DNA from: Tamilnaduibacter salinus
GTDB lineage: Bacteria > Pseudomonadota > Gammaproteobacteria > Pseudomonadales > Oleiphilaceae
Reading direction: 5' to 3'
Length of the DNA stretch: 64,000 nt
Assembly (NCBI RefSeq): GCF_003096655.1
Contig: NZ_QEKQ01000003.1
Coordinates: 277,038 to 341,037, forward strand
Below the pieces are notes generated by a model. The model made no database searches, was not told the origin of the DNA, and worked only from the letters and a program-made list of their open reading frames with translations. This document shows, piece after piece, positions 44,357-52,846 of the stretch; position 1 is the first letter of the stretch; each line of letters opens with the position of its first letter. The position numbers and the translations under genes are program-made.

Positions 44357-45415
44357 ATGGCGGCACTCACTATCCGGGCGGGGCAACGGGCGCTGGATCG
44401 GATTCGCGAACGGGGGCTGTCCCCGTCCGATGTGCACGTGATTCCCGGAGCCGCCGGTGGTCCCAAGGCGCTGGGCATCACCGGACTGGATCAGGCCATC
44501 TTCGGGGAGTGGCTGCCACGTGCCCCGCAGGTGCGCTCGCTGATCGGCTCGTCCATCGGGAGCTGGCGGTTTGCGGCCTTGATGTCGGGCGATCCGGTGC
44601 GTCAGCTGGAGCGACTGGCGGAACTCTACACGGTCCAGAGTTTCGGCCCGAACGAGACGGCGGCCGAGGTGACCGAGAAGTCCATCCGGTTTCTGGAGAC
44701 CCTGTTGGGTGAGGGCGCGCGGGACGTGCTGAACCATCCGGACTACCGGCTCAACATCCTGATTGTCCGCAGTCTGGGGCTGCTTGAGCGGGACACACCC
44801 CGTGGGCTGTCACTGGGTCTGATGACCACGGTGGGCGCCAACCTCGCCGGCCGGCGGTTCCTGCGCCCGTTGATGGAACGCGGCATTGTGCAGGATGAGC
44901 GCCTGGCACCGCCGACTGAGGAACTGACCGATTTCCGGACCCATCACATTCCACTGACCGAGGAGAACCTGCTGCCCTCGTTGCTGGCCTCCGCCTCCAT
45001 TCCCATGGTCATGTCTGGCGTCTCGGGTATTCCCGGCGCGCCGGAGGGGCTTTACCGCGACGGCGGCCTGCTGGACTACCACCTGGACCTGCCCTGGCGC
45101 CAGCCGGGGATCGTGCTTTACCCGCATTTCACGGACCGGGTGGTACCCGGCTGGTTCGACAAGGCGCTGTCCTGGCGTAAACCCAACCCCGAGCATATGC
45201 AGGATGTGGTGCTGGTGGCACCGTCGGAGGAATACATCGACGCACTGCCGGACCGGAAGATCCCGGACCGGAAGGACTTCAAGCGCTACATGGGTGACGA
45301 CGAGACACGACAGGCACACTGGCGCGAGGCCACGGCCGAGAGCCGCAAGCTGGGGGATGAGTTCCTGGACCTGGTGGATTCCGGGCGTATCCGGGACGTG
45401 GTCCAGCCGTTGTGA
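44357..45415 (+). CDS. Patatin-like phospholipase
   Basis: The 352-residue protein has the patatin signatures: the nucleophile elbow GSSIGSW (GxSxG; Ser near residue 69), an oxyanion-type PGAAGGPKALG and the dyad Asp in RDGGLLDYH. The catalytic mechanism is a Ser-Asp dyad acting on acyl esters; lipid substrate unknown. No signal peptide. A TetR regulator lies divergently upstream. Downstream sits the composite inverted repeat at 45422-45631. Confidence 0.88.
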   Translation: MAALTIRAGQRALDRIRERGLSPSDVHVIPGAAGGPKALGITGLDQAIFGEWLPRAPQVRSLIGSSIGSWRFAALMSGDPVRQLERLAELYTVQSFGPNETAAEVTEKSIRFLETLLGEGARDVLNHPDYRLNILIVRSLGLLERDTPRGLSLGLMTTVGANLAGRRFLRPLMERGIVQDERLAPPTEELTDFRTHHIPLTEENLLPSLLASASIPMVMSGVSGIPGAPEGLYRDGGLLDYHLDLPWRQPGIVLYPHFTDRVVPGWFDKALSWRKPNPEHMQDVVLVAPSEEYIDALPDRKIPDRKDFKRYMGDDETRQAHWREATAESRKLGDEFLDLVDSGRIRDVVQPL

Positions 45416-45421
45416 TTGTTG

Positions 45422-45631
45422 GCGCCACGGAAAAACACAGAAAGCACGGAAAGCGCCCTGCGGGCGCGATAAAGACGACGTGTAGGTTGGGCTGACGAAG
45501 GAAGCCCAACAAATCACGCCGGGCCGGGCATCGGTTGCTGTGTTGGGCTTCCTTCGTCAGCCCAATCAATGTGTTGTTTTTTCGCGCCGGCAGGGCGCTT
45601 TCCGTGTTCGTCCGTGTTCTTCCGTGGCCAA
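45422..45631. repeat. Composite inverted repeat (contains copy B of the dispersed repeat)
   Basis: Outer arms of about 57 nt (45422-45478 and 45572-45631, near-complementary, with CACGGAAAGCGCCCTG in both) enclose the inner GTTGGGCTGACGAAGGAAGC-type arms (45482-45512 and 45541-45568). The inner arms match the repeat at 29167-29303. The whole 210 nt can form one extended cruciform. The right outer arm encodes the C-terminus of ArsJ. It separates two convergent genes and may also act as a bidirectional terminator. Confidence 0.85.
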
Positions 45632-46816
45632 TTCATCAATCGTCCCCGCTAACAGCGCCGCCATGAGCACCATGGCCGCCGACACCCACAGGCAGGCCGT
45701 CAGCCCCCAGACCTGGAAGACCCAGCCGGACAGCACCGTGCCCAGCAGTCGACCGGCGGCGTTGGACATGTAGTAGAAACCCACGTCCAGTGACACGCCA
45801 TCGCCGCGCGCAAAACGGACGATCAGGTAGCTGTGGAGCGAGGAATTGACGGCGAACAGCACCCCGAAGAGCAGCAGGCCGCCCACGATCACCAGCGTCG
45901 CGGGAACCGCTGTGCCGAGTCCCAGCGCGATGAGCGCCGGTAGGAAGGCCAGGGTGACGGCCCAGCCCAGCACCCGGGATCGGGCCGGCAGCCCGTCAGC
46001 CCCCTGCCCGGTCAGCCGGGGCGCGATGGTCTGGACGAACCCGTAGCCAATCACCCAGATGGCCATGAACCCGCCCACCTGCCAGAACGACCAGTTGAGT
46101 TCCGTATAAAGGAAGACCGGCAGGGCCACCACGAACCAGACGTCGCGGGCGGCGAACAGAAACAGTCTGGCCGCGGAGAGGCGGTTGATGGCCGGGCTCT
46201 TGGAGAGGATGTCGCGGAACTTGGGTTTGGACTGGCTGCGGCCCAGTTCGGCTTTCAGTAGCATCAGGCTGGACAACCACACCAGCAGCAGCGCCATGCC
46301 CATGCCCAGCACGGCGCCCCGGAAGCCAGCCAGCATCAGCAGGGCCCCGCCCAGGAAGAAACCCACGCCCTTGAGGGTGTTCTTCGAGCCGGTGAGGATC
46401 GCCACCCAGCGATAGAGACGGCCCTGCTCGCCGTCGGGAACCAACAGCTTGATGCCGCTCTTGGCGCTCATCTTGTTCAGGTCTTTGGCAATGCCCGAGA
46501 GCGCCTGGGCCGCCATCACCCAGGGCACGGTCAACCACACCGCGGGCACGGCCAGCATGCCGAGGGCGATGATCTGGAGAAAGAGCCCGACGTTCATGGT
46601 GCGGTTCAGCCCCATACGGGCGCCGAGCCAGCCGCCCACGAGATTGGTCACCACGCCGAAAAACTCGTAGAACAGGAACAGCATGGCAATGGCCAGCGGC
46701 GAGTAACCGAGCTGGTGGAAGTGCAGCACCACCAGCATCCGCAGGGCGCCATCGGTGAGCGTGAAGGCCCAGTAGTTGCCGGTGATGATGAAATACTGTT
46801 TCAGGAACGACGACAT
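45566..46816 (-). CDS. arsJ: ArsJ-type organoarsenical efflux permease
   Basis: The 416-residue major facilitator has about 11-12 helices and the ArsJ-typical opening QYFIITGNYWAFTLTDGALR, with SGIAKDLNKMSAKSG in the loop before helix 5. ArsJ exports 1-arseno-3-phosphoglycerate made by the GAPDH encoded just upstream in this operon, giving resistance to arsenate. The last 16 residues (GRTRKAPCRREKTTH) are encoded by the composite repeat at 45422-45631, so the natural C-terminus has been replaced. A long inverted repeat separates it from the GAPDH gene. Confidence 0.9.
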   Translation of the reverse strand: MSSFLKQYFIITGNYWAFTLTDGALRMLVVLHFHQLGYSPLAIAMLFLFYEFFGVVTNLVGGWLGARMGLNRTMNVGLFLQIIALGMLAVPAVWLTVPWVMAAQALSGIAKDLNKMSAKSGIKLLVPDGEQGRLYRWVAILTGSKNTLKGVGFFLGGALLMLAGFRGAVLGMGMALLLVWLSSLMLLKAELGRSQSKPKFRDILSKSPAINRLSAARLFLFAARDVWFVVALPVFLYTELNWSFWQVGGFMAIWVIGYGFVQTIAPRLTGQGADGLPARSRVLGWAVTLAFLPALIALGLGTAVPATLVIVGGLLLFGVLFAVNSSLHSYLIVRFARGDGVSLDVGFYYMSNAAGRLLGTVLSGWVFQVWGLTACLWVSAAMVLMAALLAGTIDELATEEHGRTRKAPCRREKTTH

Positions 46817-46849
46817 TCCGCGTTTTCCTCAATCCTTAACGTCGTTGGT

Positions 46850-46941
46850 CCGGGGTGTCATCCCGAGACGCTCCGCAGCAGGGATGCTGCGGTGCAGCGT
46901 ACAGGGACGTATGTACAGCGAGTCTCGGGATGACACCCCGG
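46850..46941. repeat. Inverted repeat inside the ars operon
   Basis: Perfect 20-bp arms, CCGGGGTGTCATCCCGAGAC at 46850-46869 and the complement at 46922-46941, enclose an inner hairpin (GCAGCA...TGCTGC). It lies between the GAPDH and arsJ genes, in the transcribed spacer of the operon. It could be a mobile miniature element or an mRNA-stability/attenuation hairpin. Confidence 0.8.
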
Positions 46942-46972
46942 ATCGACGACTGGCACGGCATTGACCGTCTTC

Positions 46973-47980
46973 TTACGGAGCAGAGGCAATCAACCGGGTC
47001 AGATCGACGGTCCGGTTCGCGTAGCCCCATTCATTGTCATACCAGGCATAGACCTTCACCTGGGTGCCATTCACCACCAGCGTCGACAGCGCATCGACGA
47101 TCGACGAGCGCGGGTCGGTGCGGTAGTCGATGGAGACCAGCGGGCGTTCCTCGTAGCCGAGAATCCCGGCCAGAGGCCCCTCCGCCGCCTCCCGGAGCAG
47201 CCGGTTGACAGTGTCCCGGTCAGTGGGCGTTTCCACCTCGAACACGCAGTCGGTCAGGGACGCATTGGTGAGCGGCACGCGGATGGCATGGCCGTCGATC
47301 CGGCCCTTCAACTCGGGGAAAATCTCCACGATCGCGGTCGCCGACCCGGTGGTCGTGGGGATCAGCGAACTGCCGCAGGAGCGGGCGCGGCGCAGGTCCT
47401 TGTGGGGTGCGTCCACAATGGTCTGTGTGTTGGTCAGGCTGTGTACGGTGGTGATCGACCCGTGTTTCAGCCCCAGCGATTCGTGCAGGACCTTCACAAC
47501 CGGCGCCAGGCAGTTGGTGGTGCAGGAGGCGGCCGTGACGATCCGGTCGCGCTGCGGATCCAGTTCGTGATCGTTGACGCCCATGACGATATTTTTGGCC
47601 CCGCCATCCTTCACCGGTGCGGTCACGACGACATGCCCCACACCCTGATCGAGATAGGCCTGAAGCACATCACTGCGGGTCATGGCGCCACTGGCCTCGA
47701 TGACCACATCGCAGCCGGACCAGTCGGTCTCGCCGATTGCCTGGTTGTGTGTCACCGGAATGCGATGGCCGTCGATGACCAGCGCGTCGCCGTCCACGCC
47801 GATCGCGCGGTCCCAGGTGCCATGAACGCTGTCGAACTGCAGCAGATGCGCCATTGTCTGCACATCAGCGCCGGGGTCGTTGATTGCCGCGAACGCCAGG
47901 TCCGGCTGATCGAAGCCCACGCGCAATGCCAGCCGTCCGATTCGTCCAAAACCATTGATGCCAATGTGCTTGGTGCTCAT
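46973..47980 (-). CDS. ArsJ-associated glyceraldehyde-3-phosphate dehydrogenase
   Basis: The 335-residue protein starts at ATG 47980 (MSTKHIGINGFGRIGR), a better start than a Met 10 codons upstream. The Rossmann motif INGFGRIGR, the active-site AASCTTNCLAP (Cys) and the C-terminal WYDNEWGYANR are intact. In ars operons this GAPDH uses arsenate in place of phosphate to form 1-arseno-3-phosphoglycerate, which ArsJ exports. It lies between acr3 and arsJ. Glycolytic GAPDH is expected elsewhere in the genome. Confidence 0.93.
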   Translation of the reverse strand: MSTKHIGINGFGRIGRLALRVGFDQPDLAFAAINDPGADVQTMAHLLQFDSVHGTWDRAIGVDGDALVIDGHRIPVTHNQAIGETDWSGCDVVIEASGAMTRSDVLQAYLDQGVGHVVVTAPVKDGGAKNIVMGVNDHELDPQRDRIVTAASCTTNCLAPVVKVLHESLGLKHGSITTVHSLTNTQTIVDAPHKDLRRARSCGSSLIPTTTGSATAIVEIFPELKGRIDGHAIRVPLTNASLTDCVFEVETPTDRDTVNRLLREAAEGPLAGILGYEERPLVSIDYRTDPRSSIVDALSTLVVNGTQVKVYAWYDNEWGYANRTVDLTRLIASAP

Positions 47981-48044
47981 GACAGAACCTCCCTTGTGGA
48001 TGGGGCCCACAACGAATGTGTCTCCCGTTCAGGCCCTCTTCCCA

Positions 48045-49106
48045 TTATTGTGGACCGGAAACGCCCGCTTGTGCGTGGGGCAGCGACGGCTCGGCGCCGA
48101 ACCAGTGTCGGGTCCGGTTCGCAATTGCCACCAGCGAGAGCATCACCGGCACTTCCACCAGAACCCCGACCACCGTGGCCAAGGCGGCACCCGAGGTCAG
48201 GCCGAAGAGGCTGATGGCCACCGCGACGGCCAGCTCGAAGAAATTGGAGGTGCCGATCAGGCTGGCGGGCGCGGCAATGTTGTGCGGCAAGCGCAGTCGT
48301 CGGGCGGCCAGATAGGCGATCACGAAAATGCCGTAGCTCTGTATTAACAGCGGAATGGCGATCAGCGCGATGGCCTGAGGTTGGGCCAGAATGCGATCCG
48401 CCTGCAGGCCGAACAACAGTGCCACTGTGCAGAGCAGGCCGATGATCGTGCCCGGCTTGCTGTGGGCCAGCCATTGATCGAGTCGTGCCCGGCCCTGTCG
48501 CAGGAGGTGCCGGCGGGTGAGGACACCGGCAACCAGCGGCAGGATCACGTAGAGCACAACGGAGAGCAGTAGTGTCTCCCAGGGCACGGTGATGTCGGAA
48601 AGGCCCAGCAGGAAGGCGGCGAGCGGGGCGAAGGCCACGATCATGATCACATCGTTGATGGACACCTGGACGAGGGTGTAGGCCGCATTCCCCTCTGTCA
48701 GCCGGCTCCATACGAACACCATGGCGGTGCAGGGGGCGACGCCCAGCAGGATCATGCCGGCAATGTATTCGTGAGCGGTGGCCGGATCGACGAGCTCGGC
48801 AAACACCACCCGGAAGAAGAGCCAGCCCAGCGCCGCCATGGTGAATGGCTTTACCAGCCAGTTGATGATCAGGGTCAGGACGAGGCCCCGGGGGCGCTGG
48901 CCAACGTGACGGATGGCGGTGAAATCGACCTGCACCATCACCGGGTAAATCATGGCCCAGATGAAGACTGCCACCACCAGATTCACGTGCGCGACGGTGG
49001 CGGAGGCGGTCCATTCGACCAGTCCGGGGAGGGCCTGCCCGACCAGCAGGCCGCCGGCCATGGCGAGGGCGACCCAGACACTGAGATAACGCTCGAACCG
49101 TCCCAT
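48045..49106 (-). CDS. acr3: Arsenite efflux transporter (ACR3 family)
   Basis: The 353-residue protein has ten hydrophobic helices of the BART superfamily and the ACR3 signatures: [15 protein letters not shown] (the Cys important for As(III) transport), [20 protein letters not shown] near the end, and [17 protein letters not shown] loops ([13 protein letters not shown]). It expels As(III) across the inner membrane. ATG 49106 lies just after the arsC-arsR stop (49108), so translation is coupled. The product of the ArsC domain is its substrate. Confidence 0.95.
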   Translation of the reverse strand: MGRFERYLSVWVALAMAGGLLVGQALPGLVEWTASATVAHVNLVVAVFIWAMIYPVMVQVDFTAIRHVGQRPRGLVLTLIINWLVKPFTMAALGWLFFRVVFAELVDPATAHEYIAGMILLGVAPCTAMVFVWSRLTEGNAAYTLVQVSINDVIMIVAFAPLAAFLLGLSDITVPWETLLLSVVLYVILPLVAGVLTRRHLLRQGRARLDQWLAHSKPGTIIGLLCTVALLFGLQADRILAQPQAIALIAIPLLIQSYGIFVIAYLAARRLRLPHNIAAPASLIGTSNFFELAVAVAISLFGLTSGAALATVVGVLVEVPVMLSLVAIANRTRHWFGAEPSLPHAQAGVSGPQ

Positions 49107-49107
49107 A

Positions 49108-49869
49108 TCAGCGGCATACCTCGCCGGTCGGGCGACCGGGCATGGTCGCGAGCCGCTGTTCGCGTTCGTCGAGGTGCTTCCCGTGCGCGTCGGCGGTGAT
49201 TTTCAGCACCGACCGGAGCCAGCCGGGAATCATCGGGTGGAGCCGATAGTACACCCACTGCCCCCGACGTTCATCGATCAGCAGGCCCTGTTCCCGGAGC
49301 TGGCCGAGCTGGCGGCTGATACGGGGCTGTGACAGTTCAAGCGCGTGGGTGAATTCGCAGACGCAGAGTTCTTCGGTGCGCGTCAGCAGCAGCAAGATGT
49401 CGAGACGGGTCGACTCGCCGAGGGCTTTAAAGAGACGCTCCGGGGTGGGTTCGGAGACCGAATGGCTGGGCCGATTGTGGACCTGCACAAACAGCTCGAT
49501 TCGTTCGCGGAGTTCTGTCAGCGTGAGGTTGAAACTCGCCTGACGGCCGGTTTCGACGGGATCAGGGAAGTCCCATGCGATGTGCTGGGCGTTGACCGGC
49601 AGCGACTTGCACTCCCGGGAGGCCCGATCGCACAGCGTGATGACGTAGTCCCAGGGCTGCTCCAGTGCTGCCTCCACGGGCTGGCTGCTCAGCTCTTGCG
49701 TCGACAGTCCGGCTTCTTCCAGGGCCCGCAGTGCCATGGGATGAGGCTCTGTGGGTTGGGTCCCGGCACTGGCGACCTCGAAACGATCGCCGGCCATGTC
49801 CCTGAGCACGGCCTCTGCCATCAGGGACCGGGCGCTGTTTGCGGTACACAGAAACAGAACGCGTTTCAT
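49108..49869 (-). CDS. arsC: ArsC-ArsR fusion: arsenate reductase joined to arsenic repressor
   Basis: The 253-residue protein joins two domains. Residues about 1-135 are a low-molecular-weight-phosphatase-type arsenate reductase with P-loop CTANSARS (C-x5-R) and DPVETGRQ-like acid loop (DFPDPVE). Residues about 145-253 are a winged-helix Ars[16 protein letters not shown], the As(III)-type metal motif ELCVCEF, and the recognition helix [16 protein letters not shown]. It would reduce As(V) and repress the operon until As(III) binds. Normally the two are separate genes (arsR then arsC), and here the enzyme part comes first. Promoter at 49910-49938 precedes it. Confidence 0.9.
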   Translation of the reverse strand: MKRVLFLCTANSARSLMAEAVLRDMAGDRFEVASAGTQPTEPHPMALRALEEAGLSTQELSSQPVEAALEQPWDYVITLCDRASRECKSLPVNAQHIAWDFPDPVETGRQASFNLTLTELRERIELFVQVHNRPSHSVSEPTPERLFKALGESTRLDILLLLTRTEELCVCEFTHALELSQPRISRQLGQLREQGLLIDERRGQWVYYRLHPMIPGWLRSVLKITADAHGKHLDEREQRLATMPGRPTGEVCR

Positions 49870-49889
49870 GGCGATCTCCGGTGCATCTA

Positions 49890-49938
49890 TGAGTCATGAT
49901 ATGCAGTTTATGATATATGCCAAAAAAGCAATATTCAA
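49890..49938 (-). promoter_or_regulatory. Promoter and candidate ArsR operator of the ars operon
   Basis: On the minus strand, -35 TTGAAT (49933-49938) and -10 TATCAT (49910-49915) are separated by 17 nt. Between the -10 and the start codon lie two similar boxes, GCATATATCAT and GCATATCAT, separated by five bases, in an AT-rich patch that stands out from the GC-rich surroundings. This is a plausible ArsR binding site that blocks transcription, about 40 nt before the ATG at 49869. Confidence 0.65.
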
Positions 49939-49998
49939 ACAAAGGATTTGCTGTCATCTACACTGACCATGACGGATGTTGATTGCGGGAGGTTCAGG

Positions 49999-50250
49999 AT
50001 GACGACCGAAGAGGTTCAGCCGGAGATGCCACGTAAGACACCCTGTGCGGTCGCTGTCGAGGCCGGTCAGCGCTATGTCTGGTGTGCGTGTGGTCGCAGC
50101 GAATCCCAGCCATTCTGCGACGGGTCCCATAAGGGCACGTCCTTCGCACCGGTGCCGTTCCAGGCGGAACGGACCGAATGGATCTGGTTCTGCGGCTGCA
50201 AGCGCACGGGCGATCCGCCGCTGTGCGACGGGACCCATAAGACGCTTTGA
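49999..50250 (+). CDS. CDGSH iron-sulfur domain protein
   Basis: The 83-residue protein starts at ATG 49999 after GGAGG. It carries two CDGSH-type motifs, CACGRSESQPFCDGSH and CGCKRTGDPPLCDGTH, each expected to hold one [2Fe-2S] cluster with three Cys and one His ligands. Such two-motif bacterial proteins are poorly characterised, with redox or cluster-transfer roles proposed. The gene is divergent from the ars operon and converges on znuB with no gap. Confidence 0.85.
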   Translation: MTTEEVQPEMPRKTPCAVAVEAGQRYVWCACGRSESQPFCDGSHKGTSFAPVPFQAERTEWIWFCGCKRTGDPPLCDGTHKTL

Positions 50251-51063
50251 TCAGTTCTGACGACGGGGAATGGCCAGCCCGTAGGTCAGCAGGAAGAGCA
50301 GGAACGCGGCCACGACAATGGATGGGCCGGCCGGGGAGTCCAGATTCCAGGACATGGACAGACCGCCGCCGACGGACAGCATGCCCGCCACCACGGCCAG
50401 ACCCACCATCTGTTCCGGCGTTTTGGCCAGCCGCCGGGCCGTCGCCGCGGGAATGATCAGCAGGGCGGTGATCAGCAGGACGCCGACGATTTTCATCGCC
50501 ACGGCAATGACCAGCGAGAACATCAGCATCAGGGCGAGTCGCAGGCGTTCGACCGGCAGCCCTTCCACCCTTGCCAGTTCCTCATGCACCGTGCTCATCA
50601 GCAGGCCACGCCAGAGCCAGGCCAGTAGCGCCAGAACAATGGCGGCACCGCCGTATATCCAGAGCAGGTCCTCACGGGTCATTGCCAGCAGGTCGCCGAA
50701 CAGGTAGGCGGTCAGGTCGACACGCACATCGGGCATGAAGGCCAGTGTGATCAGGCCGATCGCCAACGCGCTGTGGGCGAGGATGCCCAGGAGCGTATCG
50801 GTGGCCAGCGACTGGATACGAGTCAGCCCCATGAGCACAATGGAGATAAGAATCGACACAACGGCAATGCTGAGGTTGAGCTGGATCTGGAACAGCGTTC
50901 CAAGGGCCACGCCCAGCAGAGCGGAATGGGAGAGCGTGGCCCCGAAATAGGCCATCCGGCGCCAGACCATAAAGCAGCCCAGAGGTCCTGCCACCAGCAC
51001 GACCCCAAGGCCGCCGAGCAGCGCCCGCCAGAAGAAGTCATTCAGAATGGCATCAAACAGCAT
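50251..51063 (-). CDS. znuB: Zinc ABC transporter permease
   Basis: The 270-residue membrane protein starts at ATG 51063 (MLFDAILNDFFWRALLGG), inside the znuC 3' end. It has about eight helices of the ABC-3 family, with GPLGCFMVWRRMAYFGATLSH near the N-terminus and the conserved AMKIVGVLLITALLIIPAATAR. With ZnuC and a periplasmic binding protein it imports Zn(II). The cognate znuA is not in the window. The start of the frame upstream overlaps znuC in another frame. Confidence 0.93.
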   Translation of the reverse strand: MLFDAILNDFFWRALLGGLGVVLVAGPLGCFMVWRRMAYFGATLSHSALLGVALGTLFQIQLNLSIAVVSILISIVLMGLTRIQSLATDTLLGILAHSALAIGLITLAFMPDVRVDLTAYLFGDLLAMTREDLLWIYGGAAIVLALLAWLWRGLLMSTVHEELARVEGLPVERLRLALMLMFSLVIAVAMKIVGVLLITALLIIPAATARRLAKTPEQMVGLAVVAGMLSVGGGLSMSWNLDSPAGPSIVVAAFLLFLLTYGLAIPRRQN

Positions 51064-51808
51064 GGGAATCCGTTGGTGGCACCACGTCGCCATGGAGGTC
51101 GTGATCGTGGTTGTGGTGGTGGTGATAGACCGCAACAGAGCGGGCAACGTGCTGGCCGAACAACTCGACAAACGCTGGGTCGTGGGACACCTGCTCGGGA
51201 TAGCCGCTGCAGCATATGTGCTGGTTCAGACAGATGACCCGGTCGGTGGCCGACATGACCAGATGGAGATCGTGGGAAATCATGATGACGCCGCAGTGGA
51301 GCCGGTCGCGAAGCTCGCGGATCAGCTCGTAAAGCGCGGCCTGGCCATTGACGTCGACACCCTGGGCAGGTTCGTCCAGCACCAGCAGGTCCGGCTCGCG
51401 CACCAGGGCCCGGGCGATCAGCAGGCGCTGGGTTTCACCGCCGGACAGGTGGTGCACGGTACTGTGGTAGAGATGCCCCACTGACGTCTGCTCCAGCGCC
51501 CGACGGCAGTCGGCTTCCGAGGCGCCGGTCAGAGCCATGAAGCGCTTGACGGTGAGCGGGAGCGTGGGCTGGAAATGGGTGTGCTGGGGGACGTAGCCGG
51601 TCGTCAGCCCGGGTTCCCGCGTGATGGTGCCGGCGGTCAGCCGATGGATGCCCAGTATGGCCTTGATCAGCGTGGTTTTGCCGGCGCCGTTGGGGCCGAT
51701 GATGGTGATCACATCGCCCCGGCGGATGGTCAGGTTCACGCGATCAACGATCGCCTGCCCGCCCAGGTGGATGCTGGCATCGTCGAGCCGGACCAGTTCA
51801 TCCGCCAT
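51053..51808 (-). CDS. znuC: Zinc ABC transporter ATPase with His-rich tail
   Basis: The 251-residue ATP-binding subunit starts at ATG 51808. Walker A GPNGAGKTTL, signature LSGGETQR, Walker B LLVLDEPAQGVD and the H-loop MISHD are all present. The C-terminus holds HHHHNHDHDLHGD, a His/Asp-rich stretch that may bind zinc and sense its cytoplasmic level. It overlaps zur upstream (11 nt) and znuB downstream (11 nt), so the three genes are tightly coupled. Confidence 0.95.
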   Translation of the reverse strand: MADELVRLDDASIHLGGQAIVDRVNLTIRRGDVITIIGPNGAGKTTLIKAILGIHRLTAGTITREPGLTTGYVPQHTHFQPTLPLTVKRFMALTGASEADCRRALEQTSVGHLYHSTVHHLSGGETQRLLIARALVREPDLLVLDEPAQGVDVNGQAALYELIRELRDRLHCGVIMISHDLHLVMSATDRVICLNQHICCSGYPEQVSHDPAFVELFGQHVARSVAVYHHHHNHDHDLHGDVVPPTDSHAV

Positions 51809-52289
51809 CCGGCGCCTCCTGGCAGGCTGGGCAAAGGCCGGCAATTTCCAGTGTGCTCTCGCGCATGGCAAACCCCTGGGCCTGCGCAGCGCCACCGATC
51901 GCCTCGTCAATGGCCGGTTCCGACAGCTCCAGCACGTTCCGGCAGGTCTGGCAGATCAGGAAGCAGCCCGTGTGCCGGTCGCCCGGGTGGCTGCAGCCGA
52001 TGAATGCGTTCAGTGACGCGATGCGGTGGACGAGTCCATGCTGCTGGAGAAAGTCGAGGGCCCGGTACACGGTCGGTGGTGCGGCGCTGTGGCCGTCCGT
52101 GGTGAGCGCGCCAAGCAGCTCGTAGGCACCCAGTGGCCGGTGGGACTGCCAGATCAGCTCCAGCACCCGTTCCCGGATTGGCGTCAGACGGGCGCCATGT
52201 TCCTGGCAACGTTCCCGGGCATCATTCAGGGCCCGGGCGACGCAGGCATCGTGGTTGTGGGGGCGGTAAGGGAGTGCTCTGGCAGACAT
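51798..52289 (-). CDS. zur: Zinc uptake regulator (Fur family)
   Basis: The 163-residue Fur-family protein starts at ATG 52289. It has the winged-helix region (RLTPIRERVLELIWQSHRPLGAYELL, PPTVYRALDFLQQHGLVHRI) and the metal sites CSHPGDRHTGCFLICQTCRNV and the C-terminal GLCPACQ (CxxC pairs for structural zinc). Divergence from Fur and linkage to znuCB indicate a Zur: with Zn(II) it represses zinc import. It would also repress itself through the palindrome at 52310-52340. Confidence 0.93.
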   Translation of the reverse strand: MSARALPYRPHNHDACVARALNDARERCQEHGARLTPIRERVLELIWQSHRPLGAYELLGALTTDGHSAAPPTVYRALDFLQQHGLVHRIASLNAFIGCSHPGDRHTGCFLICQTCRNVLELSEPAIDEAIGGAAQAQGFAMRESTLEIAGLCPACQEAPDGG

Positions 52290-52309
52290 GGCAGCACCGG
52301 TCACATCGT

Positions 52310-52340
52310 CGAATTTGCGACAGTATAACATCGCAATTCG
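52310..52340 (-). promoter_or_regulatory. Candidate Zur operator/promoter
   Basis: An imperfect inverted repeat, CGAATTTGCGA (52310-52320) and TCGCAATTCG (52331-52340), flanks a centre containing TGTTATACTG on the minus strand. That centre includes the -10-like hexamer TATACT (52322-52327). It lies 21 nt before the zur start, as expected for autorepression. Zur boxes in gammaproteobacteria have the TGTTATA core. The -35 is not clear. Confidence 0.6.
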
Positions 52341-52370
52341 ACAATGGGCCCTATGTGGAAGGTCGTCCCG

Positions 52371-52835
52371 TCAGGCGAGTGGCGCCTGTCGGGCGAGTTC
52401 TTCCAGATGCTCCAGATTGGGGATCATAGCGGTCTGGCCTTCCACGTCGACGGCCATGAGATCCGCCGGGCCGGGTTCGAGATCGAGACGCTGGATCTGG
52501 TCCTCGCTCAGCCGGGTCTGGCTCGGAATACCCTGGGTCACCATGGCCAGGAAGGGGCGTTCACTGTGATGCGGGCCGATGGTGTTGAGCACGGCGATGC
52601 GGCCACGGCCGCTGCCGGGCGGCACCGCCGGACCTCCGTTGGCGGCGTCATAGGAGATGATCGGGAGTTTGAGCCCGCGCCAGTCCAGATAGCCGCTCAG
52701 CCATTCGGGGCCGGCATCGGCGGCTTCCGGCTGCGCATAGTCGACGATCTCGGCGATCGAGACGTTGGGCAGCAGCAGCTCCCGGTCATGAACGGGAATC
52801 AGGACGCAACCCAGCAGGTTTGCTTCTTCGGCCAT
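52371..52835 (-). CDS. chpC: CheW-like adaptor ChpC
   Basis: The 154-residue CheW-domain protein (LIPVHDRELLLPNVSIAEIV; WRGLKLPIISYD; a C-terminal VDVEGQTAMIPNLE) is the last gene of the pilJ-pilK-chpA-chpB-chpC series. In Pseudomonas ChpC links chemoreceptors such as PilJ to the histidine kinase ChpA. Its start is 11 nt after the chpB stop. It could bind a different receptor than PilI does; pilG, pilH and pilI lie beyond the window. Confidence 0.85.
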   Translation of the reverse strand: MAEEANLLGCVLIPVHDRELLLPNVSIAEIVDYAQPEAADAGPEWLSGYLDWRGLKLPIISYDAANGGPAVPPGSGRGRIAVLNTIGPHHSERPFLAMVTQGIPSQTRLSEDQIQRLDLEPGPADLMAVDVEGQTAMIPNLEHLEELARQAPLA

Positions 52836-52846
52836 GGTGCCTTACC

